A stretch of 64,000 nucleotides of DNA from Cyclonatronum proteinivorum (GCF_003353065.1 NZ_CP027806.1:124001-188000); one strand, 5' to 3'. Shown: positions 26,988-36,366, counted from the first letter of the stretch. Program-made: numbers and translations. Notes: generated by a model from the letters alone, not told the origin.

Positions 26988-28202
26988 TCAGGCAGGCTGC
27001 ATGTGCTGTAACAGACCGTCGAGTTTGCGCAGGGTAATGTGCAGATTGGAGACGGTTCGTTCGCTTTCCGTATGATAGACAGGATCGTAGAGGGTTTTGT
27101 AGTCGTCTTCGAGCGCCTTGGTATTCAGGTGCAGTCCGTGCCGGCGCAGGATTTCGCAGATGCTGTCTGCGTTTTGTTTCAGATGGAGGCGGGTGCTTTG
27201 GTAGGCGTAGTTGCAGACTTCTTTCCGGGAAGAAAAACTAAAGATGTTGGTAAAGAACATGCGGTAGTCGGTAGTTTTGGGCTCAACGACAATCAGATCC
27301 TGACCGCTGTATTCTTTTTTGTAGCGGTTGATACCGATGTTCATGCGGGAGTGAATCATGGTTCGGAAGGTCTGTGACAACACTGCGGGCAGCCCCCGTT
27401 CTGCAAGTAGCTGTTCGATGGGCGGCGCTCCGTTAAGCGGTTCGGGCACAGCGGCTTCGTAAGGCACAATGGGATTGATACAGATGGTGAGGTCAGCCCC
27501 TTCGCTGAGGGCTACGCTCGCATGTACCGTACGCTGTGCGACACCATCGATGTAGTCGCGGTTTTTAATCCGCACCGGCGTGTACACGGCAGGCAGGGCC
27601 GTACTTGCCTGTACGGCAAGGCTGATGGGCACGTCATCGTAGCCTTCACTGCCAAAGACGACACTGCGGCTTGTATCGAGATCGGTTGCCACGATACGGA
27701 GGCGGGTTTGAAGCTCACGGAAGTCGTCGGTGCGGCCTTCGTACTCAAAATTTTTCCGCATGTAGTCGCGGATGGGCGTGTTATCAAACACGCCTACCGG
27801 CAACAGCTCAGTGATGCGCGAAAGCGATCCGCCCACGGAGATATCACCGGGGCGCCGCAGGTAGTCCCACATCATAGAGGCAAACATGAAGGGAATGTGC
27901 CCGACCCGGCTCAGGTACTCGCGGTAGGCGGGATTGTAAAATGTAGAAGGCGTGATGGGGTGCACGTTGTGCTGATGCGAAAGAATGGCGCGGCTCATCT
28001 GCCGGGGCGTAATGCCGTTGGCAAGGCTTGCGGTGATGATAGCACCGGCACTAACACCTACATAAACATGCGCTTTCGAGAAGTCGATGCCTTCGATAGC
28101 TTCTTCAAGGGCGCAGAGGGCACCGATTTCATATACGGCACCTTCAATGCCGCCGCCTGCGCAGGCGAGTCCGATCCTGGGTTTAGATAAAGCTTCAGCC
28201 AT
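26988..28202 (-). CDS. Patatin-like phospholipase
   Basis: This 404-residue protein has an N-terminal patatin domain. The oxyanion-hole glycine motif is GGGIEG at residues 16-21, the nucleophile elbow GVSAG holds Ser51, and the dyad Asp219 is in DYIDGV. Patatins hydrolyse acyl esters of phospholipids with a Ser-Asp dyad. There is no signal peptide, so it is probably cytoplasmic or peripheral on the inner membrane. Residues after about 250 form a helical C-terminal region seen in bacterial patatins of this size. The substrate is unknown. It is upstream of the outer-membrane protein gene on the same strand. Confidence 0.92.
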   Translation of the reverse strand: MAEALSKPRIGLACAGGGIEGAVYEIGALCALEEAIEGIDFSKAHVYVGVSAGAIITASLANGITPRQMSRAILSHQHNVHPITPSTFYNPAYREYLSRVGHIPFMFASMMWDYLRRPGDISVGGSLSRITELLPVGVFDNTPIRDYMRKNFEYEGRTDDFRELQTRLRIVATDLDTSRSVVFGSEGYDDVPISLAVQASTALPAVYTPVRIKNRDYIDGVAQRTVHASVALSEGADLTICINPIVPYEAAVPEPLNGAPPIEQLLAERGLPAVLSQTFRTMIHSRMNIGINRYKKEYSGQDLIVVEPKTTDYRMFFTNIFSFSSRKEVCNYAYQSTRLHLKQNADSICEILRRHGLHLNTKALEDDYKTLYDPVYHTESERTVSNLHITLRKLDGLLQHMQPA

Positions 28203-28434
28203 TAAAAAAAGCGGTTTTTTGATTTATTCAGGCTAATGTAATCATTTATGAGTGAACGATACAAGAACAGTATTCCGTGCCGCGTTGCGCTGGTATTCCG
28301 GTGCGGACGGAATGTTTAGCACCGTTTTTCCCTTTCGTATCAAAACCCTGCGGGACATACGGTTCAGCTGCATGCGGCTTTCCACTCCCGCTTTTTTGTC
28401 AACCCCCTACCTTTATTAACCAATTCTATTTCCC

Positions 28435-29160
28435 ATGAACAGACGTGAATATCTGAAAAAATCATTCGCCGGCGCTGCCGTATTGGGTGCCGCGAGCCTT
28501 GGCCTTCCCGCGAATTCTTTTGCCGCTAAGGTTGCTGCCGATACCTGGCACAACGGTGAATACGTGCTTCCCGAGCTGAATTACGCCTACGATGCGCTCG
28601 AACCGCACATCGATGCCCAAACCATGGAGCTTCACCACAGCCGCCATCATCAGGCGTATGTGAACGGTCTTAATACAGCCTTGAGCCGCCTTGCTGAAGC
28701 CCGTGAAAACGACGACTTTTCTATTGTGAAGCACTGGAGCCGTGAAACAGCTTTCCATGGCGGCGGTCATTTTCTTCATGCGATGTTCTGGGAAATCATG
28801 AGCCCGAACGGCGGCGGTGAGCCCCGTGATACCATGCTGCGCAATGCCATCAACCGCTCATTTGGCAGCTATGTCGGATTTAAGCGTCATTTCAAGGCAG
28901 CTTCAAATGCCGTAGAAGGCAGCGGCTGGGGGATTATGGCGTTTGAGCCGAACAGCGGCAACCTTGTGATTCATCAGGCGGAGCGCCAAAGTGATCTCAC
29001 GCTTTGGGTCACGCAGCCGCTTGTTATGGTTGATGTGTGGGAGCACGCCTACTACCTGCGCTATCAGAACCGCCGCGGCGAGTATGTTGATAATTTCATG
29101 GAAGTACTCGACTGGGATAAGGTCGCTGAAATGTACGAAGCTGCCGCTTCCGGTCGCTGA
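28435..29160 (+). CDS. Tat-exported Fe/Mn superoxide dismutase
   Basis: This protein has 241 residues. The N-terminus carries a twin-arginine signal (N-R-R-E-Y-L-K-K then an alanine-rich hydrophobic stretch to residue about 31), so the enzyme should be folded and exported to the periplasm. The mature part is a complete Fe/Mn SOD: metal ligands His67 (TMELHH), His115 (GGGHFLHAMFW), Asp200 and His204 (VDVWEHAYYL). GGGH before the second ligand and a Gln at 185 favour manganese by family rules, though cambialistic use is possible. It converts superoxide to peroxide and oxygen. It stands alone with a strong terminator about 70 bp after its stop. Confidence 0.95.
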   Translation: MNRREYLKKSFAGAAVLGAASLGLPANSFAAKVAADTWHNGEYVLPELNYAYDALEPHIDAQTMELHHSRHHQAYVNGLNTALSRLAEARENDDFSIVKHWSRETAFHGGGHFLHAMFWEIMSPNGGGEPRDTMLRNAINRSFGSYVGFKRHFKAASNAVEGSGWGIMAFEPNSGNLVIHQAERQSDLTLWVTQPLVMVDVWEHAYYLRYQNRRGEYVDNFMEVLDWDKVAEMYEAAASGR

Positions 29161-29230
29161 TTCTTGCTGCAAAGCGGATGGGGGCATGAAGCCTTCCATC
29201 GAAAAGCTTAGCTTATGCGATCATAAATAA

Positions 29231-29270
29231 AAAACCCGGCTCTCTGAATATCAGAGGAGCCGGGTTTATT
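29231..29270. terminator. Bidirectional terminator between sod and dxs
   Basis: A long stem pairs AAACCCGGCTC-TCTGA with TCAGA-GGAGCCGGGTTT (one bulged base) around an ATA loop. The A-run on one side and T-run on the other make it usable from both strands, serving the convergent sod and dxs genes. Confidence 0.92.
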
Positions 29271-29307
29271 ATTTATGGGGAGGAGTGAACCGTCTGGCTG
29301 ACTTAGC

Positions 29308-31233
29308 CTATAAGCTTGGTACGCTCTCCGTCACAATTTTTTGGATCGTTGCAATGATACCCGCTGCGTCGAGGCCGATCTCTTTGTGCAGCTCTTTTTG
29401 GGTACCGTGCTCGATAAGACGATCGGGTACGCCCATAATCGTCATGCGCGGACGCTGCGGCAGTTCGCACAGGTACTCAGCAACAGCGCTGCCGAAGCCG
29501 CCCTGTTTGGCGGCGTCTTCAATGGTGATGATGTGCTCATATCCGGCAGCGATTTCGTTTACGAGTTCCGTGTCAAGCGGCTTCACAAAGCGCATGTTGT
29601 AGTGGCTTATTTCAATGCCCATGGCGCTGAGCTGTTCAGCCGCTTCAATCACGTAATTACCGATGGTGCCGTAAGAAAGCACCGCTATGCGCTCGCCCTT
29701 GCGTACGCATTCGCCCTTACCGAGGGGCATTTGCTCAAAGCCCGGCCGGTAGCCCGCGCCCGTACACTGCCCGCGCGGATACCGGATTCCAAAGGAGCGA
29801 TCGGTGTAACAGGTTGCGGTGTAGAGCATATCGCGCAGCTCCTGTTCGTTCATCGGAGCACAAAGCACCATATTTGGCACGCAGCGCAAGTAGCTGATAT
29901 CGTAGAGTCCGTGGTGGGTCGGACCGTCTGCGCCAACGAGTCCGGCGCGGTCCATCGCAAACACGACGGGCAGTTTTTGCAGGGCTACATCGTGCAGCGC
30001 CTGATCATAGCCGCGCTGAAGAAAAGTGGAGTAAATACCGGCAAACGGGATTTTGCCTTCCGTTGCGAGGCCTGCCGAAAACGTAACCGCATGCTGTTCT
30101 GCAATACCGACATCATAACAACGGTCGGGCATTTCCTTCATCATTTTGAGGAGGCCTGTACCGCTGGGCATGGCTGGCGTAACGGCAACGACACGCTCAT
30201 CCTGTTTGGCAAGTTCGATCACCGCGTCAGTGAAAATATCCTGATACTTAGGAACCGAGGGCTTGGTGCTTTTTACCGCAAGCGATTTACCGGTAATTTT
30301 GTCAAACGGACTTCCCTGCGCATGCCACTTCACCTGATCCTTTTCCGCAGGCGCGAAGCCCTTTCCTTTAACAGTAACGACGTGCAGCAATTTGGGACCC
30401 GGAATATTTTTCAGGTCTTCGAGGTGGCGTACAAGCCCCTTCACATTGTGACCATCAACCGGGCCGTAGTACTTGAACCCGAGAGCCCGGAACAGTCCGC
30501 CGGGGGTAAGGGCTGAAGTCAGCGCGGCTTCCATCTTGGAAGCAACTTTCCGCATTTTGTCGCCCGCGGAGCGGAAGTGACCGAGCATGTCGTACACATC
30601 ATCGCGGAAGCGGTTGAAGGTTTTAGAGGTCGTAATTTCGGCGAGATATTCTTTGAGGGCGCCTACATTCGGATCAATCGACATATTGTTATCGTTGAGG
30701 ATAACGGTGATGTCGTTTGGAATGTCGCCTGCGTGATTGAGGGCTTCGAATGCCATTCCGCCGGTCATGGCGCCATCGCCGATAACGGCCATTACAGTGC
30801 GCTTCTCCCCTTTCATTTTGGCGGCTACATCCATACCGAGCGCCGCTGAAATGGAAGTAGAGCTGTGGCCTACGCCAAAGGTATCGTATTCGCTTTCGCT
30901 GCGCTTCGGAAAGCCGGAGAGACCTTTGTATTTGCGGTTGGTGTAGAAATTATCGCGGCGGCCTGTGAGAATTTTGTGTCCGTATGCCTGATGACCGACA
31001 TCCCAAACAAGGCGGTCGTGTGGTGTTTCGAGCACGTAATGCAGAGCAACCGTCAGTTCAACAACCCCCAAACTCGCCCCGAAATGTCCGCCATGCACGG
31101 AAACAATATCTATTATATAGTCGCGGAGTTCGAAACAAACATCATCGAGCTGTTCACGGCTCAGTTTTCTGAGGTCGGCAGGCGAGTTGATATTCGCGAG
31201 TAGCGGACCAGGCTTAATTTCCGGAAGATTCAT
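29308..31233 (-). CDS. dxs: 1-deoxy-D-xylulose-5-phosphate synthase
   Basis: This protein has 641 residues from MNLPEIKPG. An in-frame ATG 69 bp upstream lies inside xseB; the shorter start overlaps the xseB stop as ATGA, which argues for translational coupling and decides the start. Conserved features are GGHFGASLGVVELTVALHY, GHQAYGHKILTGR, the thiamine diphosphate motif GDGAMTGG...NDNN, and the transketolase-type DRAGLVGADGPTHHG. The enzyme condenses pyruvate with glyceraldehyde 3-phosphate, the first step of the MEP isoprenoid pathway. Length and motifs fit a functional protein. Confidence 0.97.
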   Translation of the reverse strand: MNLPEIKPGPLLANINSPADLRKLSREQLDDVCFELRDYIIDIVSVHGGHFGASLGVVELTVALHYVLETPHDRLVWDVGHQAYGHKILTGRRDNFYTNRKYKGLSGFPKRSESEYDTFGVGHSSTSISAALGMDVAAKMKGEKRTVMAVIGDGAMTGGMAFEALNHAGDIPNDITVILNDNNMSIDPNVGALKEYLAEITTSKTFNRFRDDVYDMLGHFRSAGDKMRKVASKMEAALTSALTPGGLFRALGFKYYGPVDGHNVKGLVRHLEDLKNIPGPKLLHVVTVKGKGFAPAEKDQVKWHAQGSPFDKITGKSLAVKSTKPSVPKYQDIFTDAVIELAKQDERVVAVTPAMPSGTGLLKMMKEMPDRCYDVGIAEQHAVTFSAGLATEGKIPFAGIYSTFLQRGYDQALHDVALQKLPVVFAMDRAGLVGADGPTHHGLYDISYLRCVPNMVLCAPMNEQELRDMLYTATCYTDRSFGIRYPRGQCTGAGYRPGFEQMPLGKGECVRKGERIAVLSYGTIGNYVIEAAEQLSAMGIEISHYNMRFVKPLDTELVNEIAAGYEHIITIEDAAKQGGFGSAVAEYLCELPQRPRMTIMGVPDRLIEHGTQKELHKEIGLDAAGIIATIQKIVTESVPSL

Positions 31234-31442
31234 AGAGAAGAGGTGTCGTTTTGTTTTACGTGTTCGACCCGTAATTCGGCCTGTTCCAGTATTTGATTGC
31301 AATAGCGCGACAGCTTTAGCCCCTGTTCAAAATGTTTGACAGATTCTTTAAGCGGCTGATCAGGTTTTTCGAGTTGCGCAACGACCTGTTCAAGCTGTAT
31401 TAACGCTTCTTCAAAGCTTAAATCTTTATCTTTAGTACTCAT
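31230..31442 (-). CDS. xseB: Exodeoxyribonuclease VII small subunit
   Basis: This 70-residue helical protein has the family's first-helix signature SFEEALIQLEQVVAQLE and the second-helix EQGLKLSRYCNQILEQAE. XseB binds the large subunit XseA to form the single-strand-specific exonuclease VII. It overlaps dxs by 4 bp. xseA, usually next to xseB, is not in this window; upstream is a long non-coding region, so xseB is the first gene of its operon. Confidence 0.95.
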   Translation of the reverse strand: MSTKDKDLSFEEALIQLEQVVAQLEKPDQPLKESVKHFEQGLKLSRYCNQILEQAELRVEHVKQNDTSSL

Positions 31443-31753
31443 ACAAAAAATTATACCGGAACATGAACCTGTAAGGTAGGCTTTTCACCCGCAAAAAACA
31501 TTTCTGCGAAGCTTCCCCCAAAACCAGCGCATGTGGCACATCGTTCAGCCCCTTTTCACAAGCGGTAACCAATGTAAATGATTAGCGCACAACAAACAGC
31601 TGATTTCTCACAGAAATCGCGACTGTTTGATGTATAGCCACAAGCCCGCAGTTCATTTGTAAAACTTAGGTGGAAAATGGCAGCTATGTGGTCGGGCAGG
31701 GCAGGATGGTTTTGGTGTAAAAATCCCATTCACGCTTTTGCGGCCGAACCCTT

Positions 31754-31833
31754 GGTCAAACAATCCTATCAATTTGTTTATCCCACTCAACAACTTCTTC
31801 AACAAATTGTTTAGCCGATTAAACAATTTGACC
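31754..31833. repeat. Nested AT-rich inverted repeats
   Basis: A perfect 11-bp inverted repeat, CAAATTGTTTA / TAAACAATTTG, with a 6-nt loop lies at 31803-31830. A second pair, AAACAA / TTGTTT, lies at 31758-31779, and an outer pair GGTCAAA / TTTGACC joins 31754-31760 to 31827-31833. The TTGTTTA and TAAACAA arms can pair in more than one way, as in switching or multi-site operator DNA. Confidence 0.6.
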
Positions 31834-31913
31834 CATAATACGGCATGCTCTACTAAGCCGCACACCCCGCTCCTTCCCCTTAAGCCCCGGCTACTGAGAA
31901 GGTTCAGGCTTTG

Positions 31914-32000
31914 TTTTTTTTGGGGAAACTTCGTGAACATCAGGAGTTTGGGCGGCAGACTGTGCGCTCCCAAACCTAAGATGAAGGCGTTGCTTTTTTT
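31914..32000 (-). repeat. Dispersed intergenic repeat A, copy 3
   Basis: Read on the minus strand it runs from CAAAAAAAGCAACGCC to GTTTCCCCAAAAAAAA. The stem GTTTGGG / CCCAAAC and the 16-nt loop are identical to copy 2 at 25472-25561. Confidence 0.9.
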
Positions 32001-32225
32001 GTTTCGTCGGTGGTACTTCACACCCAGCCTTCAACTACCCAAATGGTCGCTAACGATGTAAAATTAGCGTTCGACACAACTGCACTCGCCTAAAGCCGTG
32101 GTATTCATTTTGGTACCCCGTCCTCTCTCATCGCGACAATGCGTATCAACGCAAGAGCTGACAGATTCGCCCGCCATCCGTCCCTTTTCCGTTGCCCATG
32201 TCCGCCTTGTTGGGTACTTTGGGGT

Positions 32226-33638
32226 ATGGAAATTTCTAAACAAAAAACGCCTCCCATCCCGGGCGAAATCACGCAGCGCGAGCCTATTGCCGCGATTGCA
32301 ACGCCTACCGGAGAAGGCGGCATTGCCGTAATCCGGGTGTCGGGCCGCGATAGCATCACCCTTGTGGAACGCATTTTTTCAGGTGCACCGCTCACCGACA
32401 AACCAAGCCACACCATCCACTACGGCCTCATCACGCGGGCCGGAAAGCGCCTTGATGATGTGCTTGTGAGTCTGTTCCGCTCCCCGCGCTCCTACACCGG
32501 CGAAGATACCGTCGAGATTTCGTGTCATGGCGGCGTCATCAACACGCAGCTTGTGCTCGAAGCCGTGCTTCATGTGGGCGCAAGAGCCGCTGAGCCCGGC
32601 GAGTTTACGCAGCGGGCGTTCCTCAACGGAAAGCTCGATCTGTCGCAGGCCGAAGCCGTTGCCGATCTCATTCATGCGCGCAGCAAAAAAGCCGCAGAAA
32701 GCTCGCGGCAGCACCTTGACGGAAAACTGGGCGAGTACGTGAAGGCCTTCCGGCAGCAGGTTATCGACGCCACGGCCATGATCGAGCTGGAGTTGGATTT
32801 CATCGAAGAAGATGTGGAGTTTGCCAGCCGTGACGACCTTCGCAAGCTCTTCACGGACCTGACCGACAGCATACAGCAGTTATTGGAAACCTATGAAACG
32901 GGCCGGATCGTGAAGCACGGGGTGCGCACCGTGTTTGCGGGTGCGCCGAACGCGGGCAAATCCACGCTCCTGAACACGCTCATGGGCCGTGAGCGCGCCA
33001 TCGTTTCCGAAATTGCAGGCACCACCCGCGACGTGATCGACGCTGACTGGAACTACGACGGTCTCTTGTTCACCCTCACCGACACCGCCGGGCTGCGCGT
33101 CACCGAAGATGTAATCGAAGCCGAAGGCGTGCGGCGGTCCCGCAAAGCCGTTTCCGAAGCCGACCTCGTGCTGTACCTTACCGACCTGCATCAGCCCGAC
33201 CCGCAGGACGCGCAGGTCATCACCGAAATCCGGCAGCAGTGGCCGGAAAAACCGATGCTGATTGTGGGCACCAAGGCCGACCGCAAGGAGCTGCTCAAGC
33301 AGCTGCCCGACAAGCACCCCAAACCGGATATCGAAGTATCGAGCCTCGAAGGCACCGGCATCGATACCCTCAAACGCCTCATGAAAGAAGCCGTGCTTGA
33401 AAGCCGCGACATCGATACGTCCGGGCTGCTTGTCACCTCAAGCCGGCACCGCGACGCCCTCGAGAAAACACGCGGGCACGTGCACTCGGCGCTGCGCGGC
33501 CTCGAAGGCGGCCTCACCGGCGACTTCCTTTCCATCGATCTCCGCGCGGCCCTTCACGAACTCGGCACCATCACCGGCGAAATCACGACCGAAGACCTCC
33601 TCGACTCTATCTTTTCGCGCTTCTGCATCGGAAAGTGA
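32226..33638 (+). CDS. mnmE: tRNA uridine-5-carboxymethylaminomethyl(34) synthesis GTPase MnmE
   Basis: This protein has 470 residues from MEISKQK; an in-frame ATG at 32139 would add 29 residues not typical of the family. Domain order is the N-terminal folate-binding-like domain (AIATPTGEGGIAVIRVSG), the helical domain, and an inserted G domain with GAPNAGKST at 239-247, DTAGLR as G3 and GTKAD as G4. The C-terminus is F-C-I-G-K, the conserved CxGK tail whose cysteine is needed for modification. MnmE with MnmG adds carboxymethylaminomethyl groups to U34 of several tRNAs. meaB, another P-loop GTPase, follows 110 bp downstream. Confidence 0.97.
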   Translation: MEISKQKTPPIPGEITQREPIAAIATPTGEGGIAVIRVSGRDSITLVERIFSGAPLTDKPSHTIHYGLITRAGKRLDDVLVSLFRSPRSYTGEDTVEISCHGGVINTQLVLEAVLHVGARAAEPGEFTQRAFLNGKLDLSQAEAVADLIHARSKKAAESSRQHLDGKLGEYVKAFRQQVIDATAMIELELDFIEEDVEFASRDDLRKLFTDLTDSIQQLLETYETGRIVKHGVRTVFAGAPNAGKSTLLNTLMGRERAIVSEIAGTTRDVIDADWNYDGLLFTLTDTAGLRVTEDVIEAEGVRRSRKAVSEADLVLYLTDLHQPDPQDAQVITEIRQQWPEKPMLIVGTKADRKELLKQLPDKHPKPDIEVSSLEGTGIDTLKRLMKEAVLESRDIDTSGLLVTSSRHRDALEKTRGHVHSALRGLEGGLTGDFLSIDLRAALHELGTITGEITTEDLLDSIFSRFCIGK

Positions 33639-33748
33639 GATCTGAAAATAAATATCCCTTCCCCTGTAAAGCCCTTTAAACTGCCTGCCATTATCAGCCG
33701 CAACCTCTTGCTGATGGCGGGATTCCTCTGATTTTTGTAGTAATAGCG

Positions 33749-34741
33749 ATGAAAATATTCGACGAAGCAGCGCTGGTCAGCGGTATCCGAAACGGCAACC
33801 GGCGTGCACTTGCCCGCGGCATCACGCTCGTGGAAAGCACCCGCGCTGCCGATATGGAACTTGCACAGCGTATGCTGCAACAGCTCATGCCGCACACCGG
33901 CAAGTCCGTACGACTCGGCATAACCGGCGTGCCGGGCGTAGGTAAAAGCACCTTCATTGAAGCGCTCGGCCTGCACGTGGCCGCCCAACAAAAGCGCGTT
34001 GCCGTGCTCGCTGTTGACCCGAGCAGTCCCTACACCGGCGGCAGCATCCTTGGCGACAAAACCCGGATGACCGAACTCAGCCGCCTGGAAGAAGTCTTCA
34101 TTCGTCCCTCCCCTACCGGCGGCACTCTTGGGGGCGTGAGCCGGAAAACCCGGGAAAGCATCCTCCTGTGCGAGGCCGCAGGCTACGATGTGGTCATCGT
34201 CGAAACAGTTGGCGTGGGGCAAAGCGAATATGAAGTTGCCTCCATGGTCGATTTTTTTCTCATGCTCATGCTGCCCAATGCCGGCGATTCCCTGCAGGGC
34301 ATCAAGCGGGGCATCATGGAGCTGGCCGACCTCATCCTGGTCAACAAAGCGGACGCCGGTTTTGAAGCCCGTGCCGAAGCTGCAAAGCGGGAATACAGCA
34401 ACGCGCTTCACCTCCTGCGCCCCAAATATCCGGGCTACACCACTGAAGTGAAGCTTTGCAGCGCCCTCCACAAAAACGGCGTCGCCGAAGCATGGGAGCA
34501 TGTGCAAACCTACCTCGCGCGACTTGGCTCGGACGGGCACTTCATCCAAAACCGAAATCGTCAGCTTATACACTGGACCCGCCGCCTCACCGAAGAGCTT
34601 TTGCTTGCCCGGCTCTGGGAACATCCGGATGTAAAAACCGGCTGGGACACCGAAACAGCCCGCATCCGCAGCGGTGAAACTACGCCGGTGCTTGCAGGGC
34701 AGACACTTATCGAAACCTTTCGCAAAAGCTATTCGGCCTGA
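33749..34741 (+). CDS. meaB: Methylmalonyl-CoA mutase-associated GTPase MeaB
   Basis: This 330-residue protein has a P-loop [12 protein letters not shown] at residues 57-68, followed by [21 protein letters not shown], the hallmark of the MeaB/ArgK family, and [10 protein letters not shown] as G3. MeaB is a GTPase chaperone that protects methylmalonyl-CoA mutase and gates loading of adenosylcobalamin. The mutase itself is not in this window. The next gene, 170 bp downstream, is an acyl-CoA dehydrogenase, fitting a role in branched-chain amino-acid or odd-chain fatty-acid breakdown that ends in propionyl- and methylmalonyl-CoA. Confidence 0.95.
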   Translation: MKIFDEAALVSGIRNGNRRALARGITLVESTRAADMELAQRMLQQLMPHTGKSVRLGITGVPGVGKSTFIEALGLHVAAQQKRVAVLAVDPSSPYTGGSILGDKTRMTELSRLEEVFIRPSPTGGTLGGVSRKTRESILLCEAAGYDVVIVETVGVGQSEYEVASMVDFFLMLMLPNAGDSLQGIKRGIMELADLILVNKADAGFEARAEAAKREYSNALHLLRPKYPGYTTEVKLCSALHKNGVAEAWEHVQTYLARLGSDGHFIQNRNRQLIHWTRRLTEELLLARLWEHPDVKTGWDTETARIRSGETTPVLAGQTLIETFRKSYSA

Positions 34742-34911
34742 TTCATGCAGCGCTCCTTTCACGATGAGACGGAACAGATTAAGTGTTGCAAAAGTGTACT
34801 GGAAGGGCTTTTTTGAGCTTTTTAATAGCGGTATATTTCAAAAATTGAATTTTTACGCGTGCTGTAATACGGTCGTTCAAGCAACAATAACATCATCAAA
34901 ATTAAACCCTA

Positions 34912-36078
34912 ATGGAAACAGCAGCCGAACTTAGTTTTAAACCCCTCACACACTTTACCGAAGACGAACAAATGCTGCGTGAAGCAGCGGCAGAGTTTGC
35001 TCAATCCGCGGTACTTCCGCTGGTACACAAAATGGACGAAGAAGCCAAGCTCGATCCCGAACTGGTGAAACAGTTTTTTGAAATGGGTCTTATGGGCATT
35101 GAAATTCCCGAGCAGTATCAGGGCGGGGGCGGCACTTTTTTCATGTCGATTCTTGCCATTGAAGAAATCGCCAAAGTTGACGCTTCCACTTCTGTGTTTA
35201 TGGATGTCCAAAACACCCTGGTCAACAATGCCTTCCTGAACTTTGCCAGCGATCACCTCAAAGAAAAGTACCTGCCGCGCCTTGCTACTGATACCGTTGG
35301 GGCCTACGCCCTTTCTGAAGCAGGCTCCGGCAGCGACGCATTTTCCCTGAAAACCAAAGCCGAGAAAAAAGGCGACGAGTACATTCTCAACGGCAACAAG
35401 CTGTGGATTACCAACGGCAATGAAGCCGATATTTTCCTGGTGTTTGCCAACATCAACCCGGAAGCGGGCTACCGCGGTATCACCGGCTTTGTGGTTGAGC
35501 GCGGCTTCGAAGGCTTCTCGGTCGGCAAGAAAGAAGACAAACTCGGTATCCGCGCGAGCTCTACCACAGAACTGATTCTGGAAGACTGCCGCGTACCTGC
35601 CGAAAACGTCATCGGCGAGCTGGGCAAAGGATATAAGATCGCGATCGAAACCCTGAACGAAGGCCGCATCGGTATTGGCGCGCAGATGATTGGTATCGCG
35701 CAGGGCGCGTTCAACGCAGCCGTTGCCTACTCTAAAGAGCGCAAGCAATTCGGCAAGGCCATCAGCGAGTTTCAGGGGCTGCAGTTTCAGCTTGCCAAAA
35801 TGGCGACCGAAATTGAAATGGCACGTCTCCTCGTGTACAATGCCGCACGGCTCAAGATGGCGGGTCAGCCGTTCCTGAAAGAAGCCGCAATGTGTAAGTA
35901 CTATGCCTCTGAAGTTGCCGAGCGCGTTTCCTCCCTCTCGGTTGAAGTGTTTGGCGGCTATGGTTTCGTGAAGGAATACCCTGTCGAAAAATTCTTCCGT
36001 GATTCCAAAATCGGCAAGATTTACGAAGGCACCTCCAACATGCAACTCCAAACCATTGCCAAGCTGATCCTCAGCTGA
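34912..36078 (+). CDS. Acyl-CoA dehydrogenase
   Basis: This 388-residue flavoenzyme has the usual length and both family signatures: LSEAGSGSDA at residues 134-143 and the C-terminal pattern around QGLQFQLAKMA and GGYGFVKEYPVEKFFRD. Glu372 in IYEGTSN is the expected catalytic base, its position being that of short-chain and short/branched-chain members. KLWITNG at 163-169 lines the FAD and substrate site. It forms the alpha-beta double bond of an acyl-CoA and passes electrons to ETF. Substrate chain length cannot be fixed from sequence. A strong terminator follows 29 bp after the stop. Confidence 0.95.
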   Translation: METAAELSFKPLTHFTEDEQMLREAAAEFAQSAVLPLVHKMDEEAKLDPELVKQFFEMGLMGIEIPEQYQGGGGTFFMSILAIEEIAKVDASTSVFMDVQNTLVNNAFLNFASDHLKEKYLPRLATDTVGAYALSEAGSGSDAFSLKTKAEKKGDEYILNGNKLWITNGNEADIFLVFANINPEAGYRGITGFVVERGFEGFSVGKKEDKLGIRASSTTELILEDCRVPAENVIGELGKGYKIAIETLNEGRIGIGAQMIGIAQGAFNAAVAYSKERKQFGKAISEFQGLQFQLAKMATEIEMARLLVYNAARLKMAGQPFLKEAAMCKYYASEVAERVSSLSVEVFGGYGFVKEYPVEKFFRDSKIGKIYEGTSNMQLQTIAKLILS

Positions 36079-36106
36079 TTTTGCGCGATTCGCTAATCCG
36101 TTTCAG

Positions 36107-36139
36107 AAGCCGGTTCTTTCCGAAGAACCGGCTTTTTTT
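36107..36139 (+). terminator. Terminator of the acyl-CoA dehydrogenase gene
   Basis: A perfect 12-bp stem, AAGCCGGTTCTT / AAGAACCGGCTT, with a TCCG loop is followed by seven T. Confidence 0.96.
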
Positions 36140-36158
36140 ATGAGCCGCTTTTCCTATT

Positions 36159-36255
36159 CACCAAAAAAGCATATTTATGGTGAGTTAATTCTCTAATTAT
36201 GTATTGATTTGGTGAATACAATCACTGAATCTGTACTTTATTGGTGCATTATGCT
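36159..36255. repeat. Periodic GGTGA-box array, left copy
   Basis: About 95 bp align end to end with 36591-36686; the middle block TTGATTTGGTGAATA-A-TCACTGAAT is nearly identical. Boxes start near 36175, 36208 and 36240, a 32-33 bp period. The outer boxes are more decayed than in the right copy. Confidence 0.75.
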
Positions 36256-36366
36256 TACGAAGGCCGCTATCATCAGAAGTTGATCGGGGAGTAAATCCTT
36301 AAGCTTGGCCTTAGGAATTGGGCCGAACTTGGCCCGGTCAGTCTTTCCGGTTAAGAGCGCTTTAAA

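Larger units (their letters stand above)
31443..32225. other. Divergent intergenic region, xseB-dxs and mnmE
   Basis: About 780 bp separate the xseB start from the mnmE start. It holds an AT-rich nested inverted repeat (31754-31833) and repeat A copy 3, annotated separately. The frames open across it are short and low in likeness to any protein. Confidence 0.55.

Noticed and set aside
29341-30516. 391-codon open frame opposite dxs
   Set aside because: dxs is unmistakable on the other strand; the antisense frame has no family likeness.
31738-32061. Open frame over repeat A reading NIRSLGGRLCAPKPKMKALLF, similar to frames over copies 1, 2 and 6
   Set aside because: The likeness comes from the DNA repeat itself. 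Copies 4, 5 and 7 carry indels or stops that break the frame, so it is not a conserved protein.
33554-34762. 402-codon open frame opposite meaB and the end of mnmE
   Set aside because: It is antisense to two recognised genes and has no recognisable protein features.
34909-36051. 380-codon open frame opposite the acyl-CoA dehydrogenase gene
   Set aside because: It is antisense to a clearly recognised enzyme and has no domain of its own; biased codon use of the real gene keeps the opposite frame open.
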